64,000 bases of DNA. Source: Lacrimispora xylanisolvens. Lineage in GTDB: Bacteria > Bacillota > Clostridia > Lachnospirales > Lachnospiraceae. The translations under genes and the position numbers were made by a program. This document shows positions 34,044 to 42,123 of the stretch, piece after piece; the first letter of the stretch is position 1, and each line of letters opens with the position of its first letter. The notes beneath the pieces are model-generated. The model was not told where the DNA came from and ran no database searches. It saw only the letters and a list, made by a program, of their open reading frames with translations. The stretch lies in contig NZ_PTJA01000004.1 in assembly GCF_002934545.1 (NCBI RefSeq), forward strand, positions 62,001 through 126,000, given 5' to 3'.

Positions 34044-34105
34044 TAGCACTCCGGGGGTGTCCTTAAATCTCTTTTTGGGGTCACCCTCTATAAAGGAGGC
34101 ATGAT

Positions 34106-34396
34106 ATGTTATCTAAATTATGTTTTACAGGCTGCCAGTTAATCTGCTCCGGAGTTGTGACTGCTGATGTGAATCTAACATGTGATTCGTATCTGTTTCT
34201 TACAGGAACGGTATACACCCCTACCGGAGATCCTTTGCCAAATGCTGCCGTTGAAGTGCGCATCCTTGATGACGCGGATCCTTCCCGGGTGATTAGGATC
34301 GGTGTCACGTTTTCTCTTGCAGATGGCACTTATGGGGTCTCTCTGCCCAGAATACCCGGCAGACAGTACCAGCTGCTGGCATTTTCGCCTTTATAG
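34106..34396 (+). CDS. Single-domain carboxypeptidase-regulatory-like beta-sandwich protein 1 (96 aa)
   Basis: N-terminal segment with three cysteines (MLSKLCFTGCQLIC) and a fourth soon after, then one beta-sandwich repeat: GTVYTPTGDPLPNAAVEVRI ... DGTYGVSLPRIPGRQYQLLAFSPL. The pattern GTVY-x-GAxVxV-x-GxY-x-Y-x-F-x-P-L recurs in three further small proteins at 36389, 36712 and 37024. No signal peptide. AGGAGG lies 6 nt before the ATG. Function unknown; likely a structural part of the assembly encoded here. Confidence 0.72.
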   Translation: MLSKLCFTGCQLICSGVVTADVNLTCDSYLFLTGTVYTPTGDPLPNAAVEVRILDDADPSRVIRIGVTFSLADGTYGVSLPRIPGRQYQLLAFSPL

Positions 34397-34433
34397 TCAT
34401 TGGCTTAAGGCCACCATTCTTGTGGAGGAAGCT

Positions 34434-36164
34434 ATGAAAATCATTAAAACTTCTGATGGATATAAAGTCTGCCGTATAAAAAAAGATGGGAAATATGAAT
34501 ATCTGGCAGACATTGCACATTACGACCAGGAAATTCGCAAGCTTATAGATACTCTGGATGGATTAAAATTCGATTCTCTTATTTTTTTATTCGGCATTGA
34601 CACAGGATCTTATTTAGAGCAATTAAAAAAATGTCTCTGCAGCAAAAATAATGTCATTATCTTCGAACCGAACCCCTCCGTTTTCAAGCAGTTTAAAGCG
34701 GCCTTAAGCGATAATATCCGCCTTGTCTTTTACGAAGAAAAACTGGTGAAGCAGATATTTGAACAGACCATTACTCTTAAGAATATCAATAATATCTATT
34801 TTTATGCTTTTGGAAATTACCAGAAAATCTATAAAAAAGAATATGACCGGCTTATTGAGCACCTGGACTGGACTATCACCAATGCTGCCTCTCAGGTATA
34901 CTTAGCCAAGCGCTTTAAAAATGTTTTCATTAAGAATATGATTGCAAACATGAAAATAATTAATCAGGCTACTCCAGTCAACAACTATGTATTTTCCAAC
35001 AAGGATGTTCCCGCCATTGTAGTCTCCGGGGGTTCTTCTCTTGATCAGAATATAAAGGATATGGTAAAGCAGAGAGATAAGCTGAACGATTACTTTATCA
35101 TTACAGGAAGCAGAACATTGAAAGCACTTGTTGAGAACGGAATTGTTCCGGATATGGTTGTTTCCGTTGATCCGGTAGATGCTAATTACGAAATGATGAA
35201 AGATTATCTGGATTTAGACGTACCGCTGGCATTTTATGAATACAGCAACCGTTATCTTCTCAGGGATTATAGCGGTGAGAAAATTCTGATTTCTCTTCTG
35301 CTTTCACATACGATAAAAGGAATGGAGAATGTGAAATCGGTCTATTGCGGCGGATCCGTATCCCATGCCTGTATTGACATCGCCAATATGCTGGGCTGTT
35401 CCCCCATTCTTCTTACTGGTCAGGATTTTGCACTTACAAATAAAAAACATCACGCAGACAGCGCACTATTTCCCTTTGACAGCACCAGCCGGTATGATGC
35501 TCAGATTTTAATTAAAGATATCAACGGAAATCCAATAGAAACAACTGTAACCCTGGATTCCTTCAGACGGAATCTTGAGTATTATATCAGCTGTTATAAA
35601 GACCGGCCCCGTGTCCAATTTATTAACTGTTCTTATGGAGCTGAAATAAAAGGAGCCCCTCACAGAGAATTAAGTGAGATATTGGAAAAAGGTACTTTTT
35701 CCGGAAGAAAAACTCCCTGCAGACCAGATCATGAGCTGAATATAAATCCTGAAAAGACAATTAAAACCATTTTGGAATTTTTGGATAACTATCTGACTAA
35801 AACCAGTCAGGGATTGGAATTGTGCCAGATAATACTATCTGAAAATAATTCGAAATCCCTTCTGGAGGTTGAGGAAGACGATATTGATCTTCAGAGAATC
35901 TTATATATCCTGCAAATTGTAAATAACATTGAAAATGACCCATACAACCAGTTTATTGGAGGGTATTTTACGGAATTTCTTTATGATATGAAAGAAAAAA
36001 ACAACCACATGTCTGCAAAAGATTTTGACAGATTAACTTCCGACCTTCAATATCAGACAAATTTTTTAAATGAATACTTGGAATGCCTCAATAAAATACT
36101 GGCAGAGGTTAAGGATACCATTGTCTCTACGGTATCAGAATTCTACCAATCGCATATAGTTTAG
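34434..36164 (+). CDS. Maf-type glycosyltransferase, DUF115/MptE-like (576 aa)
   Basis: Motility-associated-factor family: enzymes that transfer pseudaminic or legionaminic acid from the CMP form to Ser/Thr of flagellin. The central DUF115/MptE-like core shows VPAIVVSGGSSLDQNI, TGSRTLKALVENGIVPDMVVSVDP and CGGSVSHACIDIANMLGCSPILLTGQDFAL, which is a sialyltransferase-like nucleotide site. The start is the ATG at 34434 after GGAGGA; the frame extends upstream into the previous gene without signals. No flagellar gene is near; the adjacent small proteins are candidate acceptors. Linked to a complete CMP-legionaminate pathway. Confidence 0.88.
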   Translation: MKIIKTSDGYKVCRIKKDGKYEYLADIAHYDQEIRKLIDTLDGLKFDSLIFLFGIDTGSYLEQLKKCLCSKNNVIIFEPNPSVFKQFKAALSDNIRLVFYEEKLVKQIFEQTITLKNINNIYFYAFGNYQKIYKKEYDRLIEHLDWTITNAASQVYLAKRFKNVFIKNMIANMKIINQATPVNNYVFSNKDVPAIVVSGGSSLDQNIKDMVKQRDKLNDYFIITGSRTLKALVENGIVPDMVVSVDPVDANYEMMKDYLDLDVPLAFYEYSNRYLLRDYSGEKILISLLLSHTIKGMENVKSVYCGGSVSHACIDIANMLGCSPILLTGQDFALTNKKHHADSALFPFDSTSRYDAQILIKDINGNPIETTVTLDSFRRNLEYYISCYKDRPRVQFINCSYGAEIKGAPHRELSEILEKGTFSGRKTPCRPDHELNINPEKTIKTILEFLDNYLTKTSQGLELCQIILSENNSKSLLEVEEDDIDLQRILYILQIVNNIENDPYNQFIGGYFTEFLYDMKEKNNHMSAKDFDRLTSDLQYQTNFLNEYLECLNKILAEVKDTIVSTVSEFYQSHIV

Positions 36165-36193
36165 TAAATCCTATGAGAATAGAGGGTATGCAT

Positions 36194-36358
36194 ATGGAAG
36201 ACGACGTTCAATTTGATTCAATTAAGAACAATTACAAGGAAATGAAAGTATCCAAAATGATTGTAAATGGAAAAGAGCAGGAAGGAAATATCATCAGTGC
36301 TGAAGTTACGAAAGACAGTCAGCAGTTAAATGTGACCGTTTATACCCAAAACAAGTAA
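36194..36358 (+). CDS. Small hypothetical protein (54 aa)
   Basis: Unrecognised acidic/basic mixed protein ending in VNGKEQEGNIISAEV ... QLNVTVYTQNK, which could form a short beta-sheet. AGAGGG lies 7 nt before the ATG at 36194, better placed than an ATG seven codons upstream. It lies 29 nt after the glycosyltransferase stop and 30 nt before the next beta-sandwich gene, so it belongs to the operon. Confidence 0.6.
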   Translation: MEDDVQFDSIKNNYKEMKVSKMIVNGKEQEGNIISAEVTKDSQQLNVTVYTQNK

Positions 36359-36388
36359 AGAAGGAAAGAAAGGGGGCGAAACGAAACC

Positions 36389-36715
36389 ATGGACTGTCAT
36401 AAACATTCCTCTTTCACCATAAGAGGCTCCAGGCTTCTGCCCTGCAGAGAAAATCATTTTGATTTTCATCTTGGCCGAATCAACTTTCAAATTATCAAGG
36501 GAACGGTTTACTGCCTGAATCAGACCCCCAGCGCCGGAGCTGCCGTACAGATCACCCAGGTCGATATGGTGAATCACACTTCCACTGTACTTGGTTACGC
36601 AATTACAGATGAAGCGGGGCGTTATGTCTTTTCCCTTGAGGCACGGCCTGACATGAAATATGAGATTTCGGTCTTCGCCCCATTAATCACTGAGGGAAAG
36701 GGGGATATTTGTTGA
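36389..36715 (+). CDS. Single-domain carboxypeptidase-regulatory-like beta-sandwich protein 2 (108 aa)
   Basis: An N-terminal segment with Cys3 and Cys19 (MDCHKH ... LLPC), then GTVYCLNQTPSAGAAVQITQ, LGYAITDEAGRYVFSLEA and YEISVFAPL. The same repeat plan as the protein at 34106. No signal peptide or membrane segment. Its stop codon overlaps the start of the next paralogue, which points to coupled translation and perhaps fixed stoichiometry. Confidence 0.7.
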   Translation: MDCHKHSSFTIRGSRLLPCRENHFDFHLGRINFQIIKGTVYCLNQTPSAGAAVQITQVDMVNHTSTVLGYAITDEAGRYVFSLEARPDMKYEISVFAPLITEGKGDIC

Positions 36716-37008
36716 GCTGCTATACAGAACTTTTAATATCACCAAAGAATTTTAATAACAGAAATATAGCTTCGGCGGTCATTACCATGGAATACGTTCC
36801 TGAAGTACTGCTGACCGGAACCGTTTATAATAACCGGTGCGAAGCTGTGGAAGGTGCTGTCGTCCGTGTTATCGCTGTGGCCTCTCTTACAAAAAAGGAT
36901 CTTGGTTATGTAATGACCAATCAATTCGGAGAGTTTGCCATTGTGGTAGAAAAGAATCCGCAAATCAACTACCAGTTCGATATCTACGAACCGGTCCTCA
37001 CCAGTTAA
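36712..37008 (+). CDS. Single-domain carboxypeptidase-regulatory-like beta-sandwich protein 3 (98 aa)
   Basis: The start is taken as TTG at 36712, with AGGGGG 8 nt upstream and overlap with the previous stop. N terminus M-SCYTELL, then GTVYNNRCEAVEGAVVRVIAV, LGYVMTNQFGEFAIVVEK and YQFDIYEPVL: third copy of the domain. Possible Cys cross-linking residues near the N terminus, as in copies 1 and 2. Confidence 0.68.
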   Translation: MSCYTELLISPKNFNNRNIASAVITMEYVPEVLLTGTVYNNRCEAVEGAVVRVIAVASLTKKDLGYVMTNQFGEFAIVVEKNPQINYQFDIYEPVLTS

Positions 37009-37023
37009 TTAAGGGGAAATGTC

Positions 37024-37260
37024 ATGGCACGTGGAATAATCAGGGGGATGGTCCGCTACAAAAATCGTGTTCCAGTGAGAGGCGCCATCATTATTTTGGA
37101 ACGAATGGTAAATGTATTTAATGAAGAACTGAAAGAAGACGACTGGGAAGGGGTCTATCTGGGTTTCGCTCAGACTAACATGCACGGGGAGTTTTGTTTT
37201 TCTGTCCCGGACAATACCGTTACTTACCGGGTAAAGGTTTTTGACAATCATCATGAGTGA
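37024..37260 (+). CDS. Single-domain carboxypeptidase-regulatory-like beta-sandwich protein 4 (78 aa)
   Basis: Shortest copy, without the N-terminal arm: GMVRYKNRVPVRGAIIIL, a longer insertion with acidic residues, LGFAQTNMHGEFCFSVPD and YRVKVFDNHHE. The missing arm suggests a capping or terminal subunit if the proteins assemble, but this is speculation. 11 nt before legB. Confidence 0.66.
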   Translation: MARGIIRGMVRYKNRVPVRGAIIILERMVNVFNEELKEDDWEGVYLGFAQTNMHGEFCFSVPDNTVTYRVKVFDNHHE

Positions 37261-37271
37261 GGAGGAACATC

Positions 37272-38252
37272 ATGAAAAAGGTACTGGTCACGGGAGCAGA
37301 CGGCTTTATCGGCAGCCATCTGACAGAAGAGCTTGTCAACCGGGGATATGAGGTAAAAGCATTTGTCTACTATAACTCCTTTGGTACCTACGGCTGGCTT
37401 GATACTCTTCCCGCACATATCAAGGATGAAATAGAAATACATAGCGGAGACATCCGGGATCCCAATGGAGTAAGGACTGCTGTGTCCGGTGTGGATTCTG
37501 TCTTTCACCTGGCAGCGTTGATTGCCATTCCATACAGCTATGAGTCTCCTGATTCTTATGTGGATACCAATGTTAAGGGAACCTTAAATATTCTTCAGGC
37601 TGCAAGAGCCCTGGAAACTGGCAAAGTCTTAATTACATCCACTTCAGAAGTCTACGGCAGTGCCGACTATGTTCCCATTGATGAATCTCATCCATTAAAA
37701 GCCCAGTCCCCTTATTCCGCTACGAAGATAGGCGGGGACCGGCTGGCAGAATCATTTTACAGGAGTTTTTCTCTTCCTGTTGCAATAGTGCGGCCGTTTA
37801 ATACGTATGGCCCAAGACAGTCTGCCAGGGCAGTCATCCCCACAATTATCAGTCAGCTTCTGGCAGGAAAGGAAGACATCCATCTGGGAAGCCTCACTCC
37901 TACCAGAGATTTTAATTATGTAAAGGATACTGTCAGCGGCTTTATTGAAATCGAATCATCGGAACACACCGTGGGAGAAGAAATCAATATAGCCAGCGGA
38001 ATAGAAATTTCTATCGGGGAACTTGCCCGGGAGCTGATCCGTCAGATTAATCCAAAGGCAGAGATCATCTGTGAAAATGAAAGACTGCGCCCGGAAAAAA
38101 GCGAAGTGACCAGACTTCTTGGATCAAATAAAAAGCTGAAAGCCCTGACAAACTGGAAACAGCAATATACCTTATCTCAGGGTCTGGAAGAAACCATACA
38201 CTGGATGGAAAACAATTTAAACCATTACCGGACAGACCGGTATAACATTTAA
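37272..38252 (+). CDS. legB: NAD-dependent 4,6-dehydratase, LegB-like (326 aa)
   Basis: Extended SDR (NDP-sugar epimerase/dehydratase). GADGFIGSHL cofactor loop (residues 8-17), TSTSEVYG and YSATK with the catalytic Tyr-Lys, RPFNTYGPRQSARAVIP. In the legionaminate pathway LegB makes the 4-keto-6-deoxy sugar from GDP- or UDP-GlcNAc. The start is the ATG at 37272 after GGAGGA. First of seven tightly packed biosynthetic genes. Confidence 0.9.
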   Translation: MKKVLVTGADGFIGSHLTEELVNRGYEVKAFVYYNSFGTYGWLDTLPAHIKDEIEIHSGDIRDPNGVRTAVSGVDSVFHLAALIAIPYSYESPDSYVDTNVKGTLNILQAARALETGKVLITSTSEVYGSADYVPIDESHPLKAQSPYSATKIGGDRLAESFYRSFSLPVAIVRPFNTYGPRQSARAVIPTIISQLLAGKEDIHLGSLTPTRDFNYVKDTVSGFIEIESSEHTVGEEINIASGIEISIGELARELIRQINPKAEIICENERLRPEKSEVTRLLGSNKKLKALTNWKQQYTLSQGLEETIHWMENNLNHYRTDRYNI

Positions 38253-38274
38253 TAGAAACCACAGGAGGCATCCC

Positions 38275-39423
38275 ATGATTCCCCTATCTGTGCCTGTAAT
38301 CAAAGGCAATGAAAAAAAATATGTAGACGAGGCAATTTCAAATGGCTGGGTCTCTACTTCAGGCAGCTATGTAACCAGATTTGAACATGAAATGGCTGAT
38401 TATTTAAAGATAAAGCAAACAGCTGCGGTCCAAAGCGGCACAGCTGCTCTCCATCTGTCTTACCTTCTTTCCGGGGTAAAACCAGGTCAGGAAGTGATCG
38501 TACCTGCACTGACTTTTATTGCCGCGGTGAATCCTGTAAAATATCTGGGTGCAGAACCAGTCTTTATGGATTGTGATGATTCACTGAATATGGATTGCCA
38601 GAAACTGGAAGATTTTCTAAAAAAGGAATGCACAAAAACCACTTTAGGTCTTAGAAATAACAAATCCAAACGGATTATCACGGCTATCACAGTGGTTCAT
38701 GTTTTTGGTAATATGGCAGATATGGAGACCCTCGTCCGTCTGGCTGATGAGTATGGCTTAAAGCTGATTGAAGATGCCACAGAAGCACTTGGAACCAGAT
38801 ATACAGACGGGCTATATGAGGGGAAATTTGCAGGCACCATGGGTGATTTCGGAGCCTATTCCTTCAACGGCAATAAAATCATCACAACCGGCGGCGGTGG
38901 ACTGGTGACTGCAAAAAAGGCGGCTGATGTGGAACGATGTGCCTATCTGGCGGCTCAGGCAAAGGATGATACTCTCTTTTATGTCCACAATCACATTGGC
39001 TACAATTACCGGATGACCAATATGCAGGCAGCCCTTGGAGTGGGGCAGCTGGAATGTCTGGAAGATTATATCCACATGAAAGAACAAAATTATAATTATT
39101 ACAGGGAAGGGCTTGAGAATTTTGAGGATGGTAAGCTGATGCCATTTAACGAAAAAGCCAGAAACAATCACTGGTTTTACTCACTTCTTTTAACAAACAA
39201 GGCCTTAAAAAGAGATTCTCTTATGAAACAGCTGAAAGAAGCAGGAATTGAGTCCAGGCCCATCTGGAAACTGAATCACACACAGACCATGTATCAGAGC
39301 TGCCAGGCCTATTATATTGAAAAAGCGCCTTACTATCAAAACAGAATCATAAATCTGCCCTGCAGTGTAAATATAACGGAAGCAGACATAAACTATGTTA
39401 TAGAGGCTTTAAGGAAAAGCTGA
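38275..39423 (+). CDS. legC: LegC-like sugar aminotransferase (382 aa)
   Basis: DegT/DnrJ/EryC1/StrS PLP enzyme that aminates the 4-keto sugar made by LegB. The PLP lysine lies in SFNGNKIITTGGGG, with VQSGTAALHL and EDATEALG as further conserved blocks. AGGAGG precedes the ATG. The N-terminal PLSVPVIKGNE and long insert KECTKTTLGLRNNKSK are as in LegC/PseC relatives; operon context decides for LegC. Confidence 0.9.
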   Translation: MIPLSVPVIKGNEKKYVDEAISNGWVSTSGSYVTRFEHEMADYLKIKQTAAVQSGTAALHLSYLLSGVKPGQEVIVPALTFIAAVNPVKYLGAEPVFMDCDDSLNMDCQKLEDFLKKECTKTTLGLRNNKSKRIITAITVVHVFGNMADMETLVRLADEYGLKLIEDATEALGTRYTDGLYEGKFAGTMGDFGAYSFNGNKIITTGGGGLVTAKKAADVERCAYLAAQAKDDTLFYVHNHIGYNYRMTNMQAALGVGQLECLEDYIHMKEQNYNYYREGLENFEDGKLMPFNEKARNNHWFYSLLLTNKALKRDSLMKQLKEAGIESRPIWKLNHTQTMYQSCQAYYIEKAPYYQNRIINLPCSVNITEADINYVIEALRKS

Positions 39424-39444
39424 CAACCAGAAGGAGGGATTGGC

Positions 39445-40491
39445 ATGGACGTGGAAAAATTCTTTGTTACGCCGGACATTCCAATCAGAGATGCAATCCG
39501 GCAGTTAGATGAGACGGCTATGAAAATGCTGCTGGTTGTAAATAATCGAAAGCTGACAGGTGTTATAACAGATGGAGATATCCGCCGGTGGATTCTGCAA
39601 AACAAGGATTTGTCCATGCCAGTGCATCATATCATGAACCCCTCCCCCATTGTTATAAAAGAAGAGGAACTTTCCAAAGCACTGAATATCATGAAGGAAA
39701 AGCGAATTGAAGGGCTCCCTGTGGTAAGTGACAGCGGCCAGGTCCTTGATCTGGTCTTCTGGAATGAACTGCAGCCTGAAAAGAAGCAGCCTGTAAGGAA
39801 AAGGAAAACTCCGGTAGTAATCATGGCAGGAGGGAAAGGTTCCAGGCTTTACCCTTATACAAAGATTATTCCAAAACCACTAATTCCCATCGGAGATACC
39901 CCAATCGTGGAACGAATCATGAATCAGATGATGTCCTATGGATTTACAGAGTTCTATTTAACCGTTAATTACAGAAAAGAGCTGATTAAAGCATATTTTA
40001 ACGGAGATCGGCGTTATCATCTTCATTTTGTGGAGGAAAAGGAAGCCCTTGGAACAGCAGGATCCCTGACTCTTGTAAAGGATCAGATTCCCGGAAGTTT
40101 TTTTGTCAGCAACTGCGATATTCTGGTTGATATCAATTATGCAAAGCTCCTTCTTTTCCATCAAAAAAGTAAAAATCAGATTACGGTTGTGACAGCAATG
40201 AAAAACTATGAGATTCCTTATGGAGTAATCTCCTTAGACCAAAACGGCTGTATTCAATCCATGAGTGAAAAACCAAAGTATGAATTTCTGGTCAGTACAG
40301 GGCTTTATGTACTGGAAAAAGATATTTTAAAATATATTCCCTCGGACACACCGTTTGACATGCCGGATTTAATCCGCCTGTGCATGAAGAATGACGAAAA
40401 AGTGGGCGCTTACCCGGTTATGGACAGCACATGGCTTGACATGGGGGAATTCAGTGAAATGAAAAAAATGGCTGAGAGAATGAAACTATGA
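39445..40491 (+). CDS. ptmE: CBS-domain sugar-phosphate nucleotidyltransferase, PtmE-like (348 aa)
   Basis: Two CBS domains (residues 1-115) fused to a nucleotidyltransferase (about 120-348) with VIMAGGKGSRLYPYTKIIPKPLIPIG. The same fusion is known for Campylobacter PtmE, which makes GDP-glucosamine, the entry to the GDP route of legionaminic acid. CBS domains suggest feedback by a nucleotide. Overlaps legH by 4 bp (ATGA). Confidence 0.87.
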   Translation: MDVEKFFVTPDIPIRDAIRQLDETAMKMLLVVNNRKLTGVITDGDIRRWILQNKDLSMPVHHIMNPSPIVIKEEELSKALNIMKEKRIEGLPVVSDSGQVLDLVFWNELQPEKKQPVRKRKTPVVIMAGGKGSRLYPYTKIIPKPLIPIGDTPIVERIMNQMMSYGFTEFYLTVNYRKELIKAYFNGDRRYHLHFVEEKEALGTAGSLTLVKDQIPGSFFVSNCDILVDINYAKLLLFHQKSKNQITVVTAMKNYEIPYGVISLDQNGCIQSMSEKPKYEFLVSTGLYVLEKDILKYIPSDTPFDMPDLIRLCMKNDEKVGAYPVMDSTWLDMGEFSEMKKMAERMKL

Positions 40492-41135
40492 AAAAGAAAC
40501 TCATCCTCCTTGGCGGCGGAGGTCATGCGGAGAGTGTAATTGATACCATTCGTTCAAAAAAAGAATACCAGATTGAAGGGATCTTAGACAACGGCAAAAG
40601 CCGTGGAATGACAGTCTCCGGTATTATGGTGCTTGGATCTGATGAACTTCTTGCAGATATTTATGGCAGAGGGATCCGATATGCGGTAATTGCAATCGGT
40701 AGCGTAGGAAATCCACAGACAAGAATCCGGCTTTTTGAAGAGTGTAAGGCTATCGGCTATCAGCTCCCTTGCATTATTGATAAAAGTGCTGTACTACCCA
40801 CAGATCTTCATATGGGGGAAGGGATCTTTATAGGAAAAGGAGCAGTCATAGGAGCGGGCGTGAGCCTTGGTAATGGCTGTATCATTAACAGCGGCTCGAT
40901 TCTGGAACATGGCTGTACAGTTGGAAGTTTTGCTCACACAGCACCTGGCTGTACACTCTGCGGCAACGTAAAAATAGGGGATAATACCCATATAGGTGCT
41001 GGAAGTACTGTAATTCAGAATCTGACCATTGGAAGTAATTCCATGATCGGTGCAGGAAGCCTGGTCCTGTCTGACATTTCCTCAAACAAGCTGGTATATG
41101 GGAGTCCTACAAGGGAGGTTGGTCGTTTTGAGTAA
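40488..41135 (+). CDS. legH: LegH-like acetyltransferase, NeuD/PglD family (215 aa)
   Basis: N-terminal Rossmann-like part (GGGGHAESVIDTI) and a C-terminal left-handed beta-helix of hexapeptide repeats (GKGAVIGAGVSLGNGCIINSG). Acetylates the 4-amino group using acetyl-CoA. The likely catalytic His lies in ILEHGCTVG or SFAHTAPG. Translationally coupled to ptmE upstream and legI downstream. Confidence 0.88.
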   Translation: MKKKLILLGGGGHAESVIDTIRSKKEYQIEGILDNGKSRGMTVSGIMVLGSDELLADIYGRGIRYAVIAIGSVGNPQTRIRLFEECKAIGYQLPCIIDKSAVLPTDLHMGEGIFIGKGAVIGAGVSLGNGCIINSGSILEHGCTVGSFAHTAPGCTLCGNVKIGDNTHIGAGSTVIQNLTIGSNSMIGAGSLVLSDISSNKLVYGSPTREVGRFE

Positions 41136-42123
41136 AATTATGATAATAGCCGAGGCCGGAGTGAACCATAATGGGGATTTAAACATTGCCAGACAGTTAA
41201 TTGATGCCGCATGTGCAGCAGGAGCTGATGCGGTGAAATTCCAGACCTTCCGTGCAGAGCTATTAGCTACTCCCAAAGCAAAAAAAGCAGATTATCAGTT
41301 TCATAATACAGGAACGGATCATTCTCAATTTAAAATGTTAAAGGATCTGGAATTATCCTGGAATAATTTTAAGCTTCTCTCCGACTACTGCACGTTACGC
41401 GGCATCCGGTTTCTGTCCTCTCCTTTTGATGAGGACAGCATGGAGTATCTGGACAGCATAGGTATGGAGATCATTAAAATTCCATCCGGTGAGATCACAA
41501 ACTATTGTTATTTAAAAAAAGCTGCTGCATTTAAAAAACCAATTATCCTTTCTACAGGAATGTCAACGCCCGCAGAAATACAGGATGCTTTAAAGCTTCT
41601 GGACCAGAGCGGACAGGATATCACACTGCTCCACTGTTCCAGTATTTATCCAACACCCATGGAAGATGTAAATTTAAACGCCATGATTACCTTGAGAGAG
41701 ACGTTTCATAAAAAAACAGGATATTCTGATCACACTGCCGGAATCGAGGTAGCGGTGGCTGCGGCTGCACTTGGAGCCTGCGTCATTGAAAAGCATATGA
41801 CTCTTGATAAAACCATGCCAGGGCCGGATCACCGGATGAGTCTGGAACCAGACGAATTTAAGCATATGGCTGATAGTGTGCGAAATATTGAAAAAGCAAT
41901 GGGAAACGGAATAAAAGCTCCTGCAGGAGACGAACTGAAAAACCGGGATCACGTAAGAAAGTTTCTGGTAGCTGCAAAGGACATTCCCATGGGAGAACCA
42001 TTTACCATGGATAATCTCTGTGCCAAACGCTGCTCTCCTGGAATATCGCCTATGAAGCTTCCTCAGATTCTTGGCACTCTTGCAGACAGAAACTATGGAA
42101 AGGATGACAAAATAGGGGAATGA
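41128..42123 (+). CDS. legI: N,N'-diacetyllegionaminate synthase, NeuB family (331 aa)
   Basis: Condenses the 6-deoxy-diacetamido-mannose with phosphoenolpyruvate to give legionaminic acid. NeuB signatures: IIAEAGVNHNGDLNIARQLI, KFQTF, KIPSGEITNYCYLK, STGMST and GYSDHT, with a C-terminal SAF domain after residue 270 (FLVAAKDIPMGEPFT). I take TTG at 41128 as start because AGGGAGG is 9 nt upstream; the first in-frame ATG is four codons further and too far from it. Overlaps legH by 8 bp. Confidence 0.92.
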   Translation: MSKIMIIAEAGVNHNGDLNIARQLIDAACAAGADAVKFQTFRAELLATPKAKKADYQFHNTGTDHSQFKMLKDLELSWNNFKLLSDYCTLRGIRFLSSPFDEDSMEYLDSIGMEIIKIPSGEITNYCYLKKAAAFKKPIILSTGMSTPAEIQDALKLLDQSGQDITLLHCSSIYPTPMEDVNLNAMITLRETFHKKTGYSDHTAGIEVAVAAAALGACVIEKHMTLDKTMPGPDHRMSLEPDEFKHMADSVRNIEKAMGNGIKAPAGDELKNRDHVRKFLVAAKDIPMGEPFTMDNLCAKRCSPGISPMKLPQILGTLADRNYGKDDKIGE

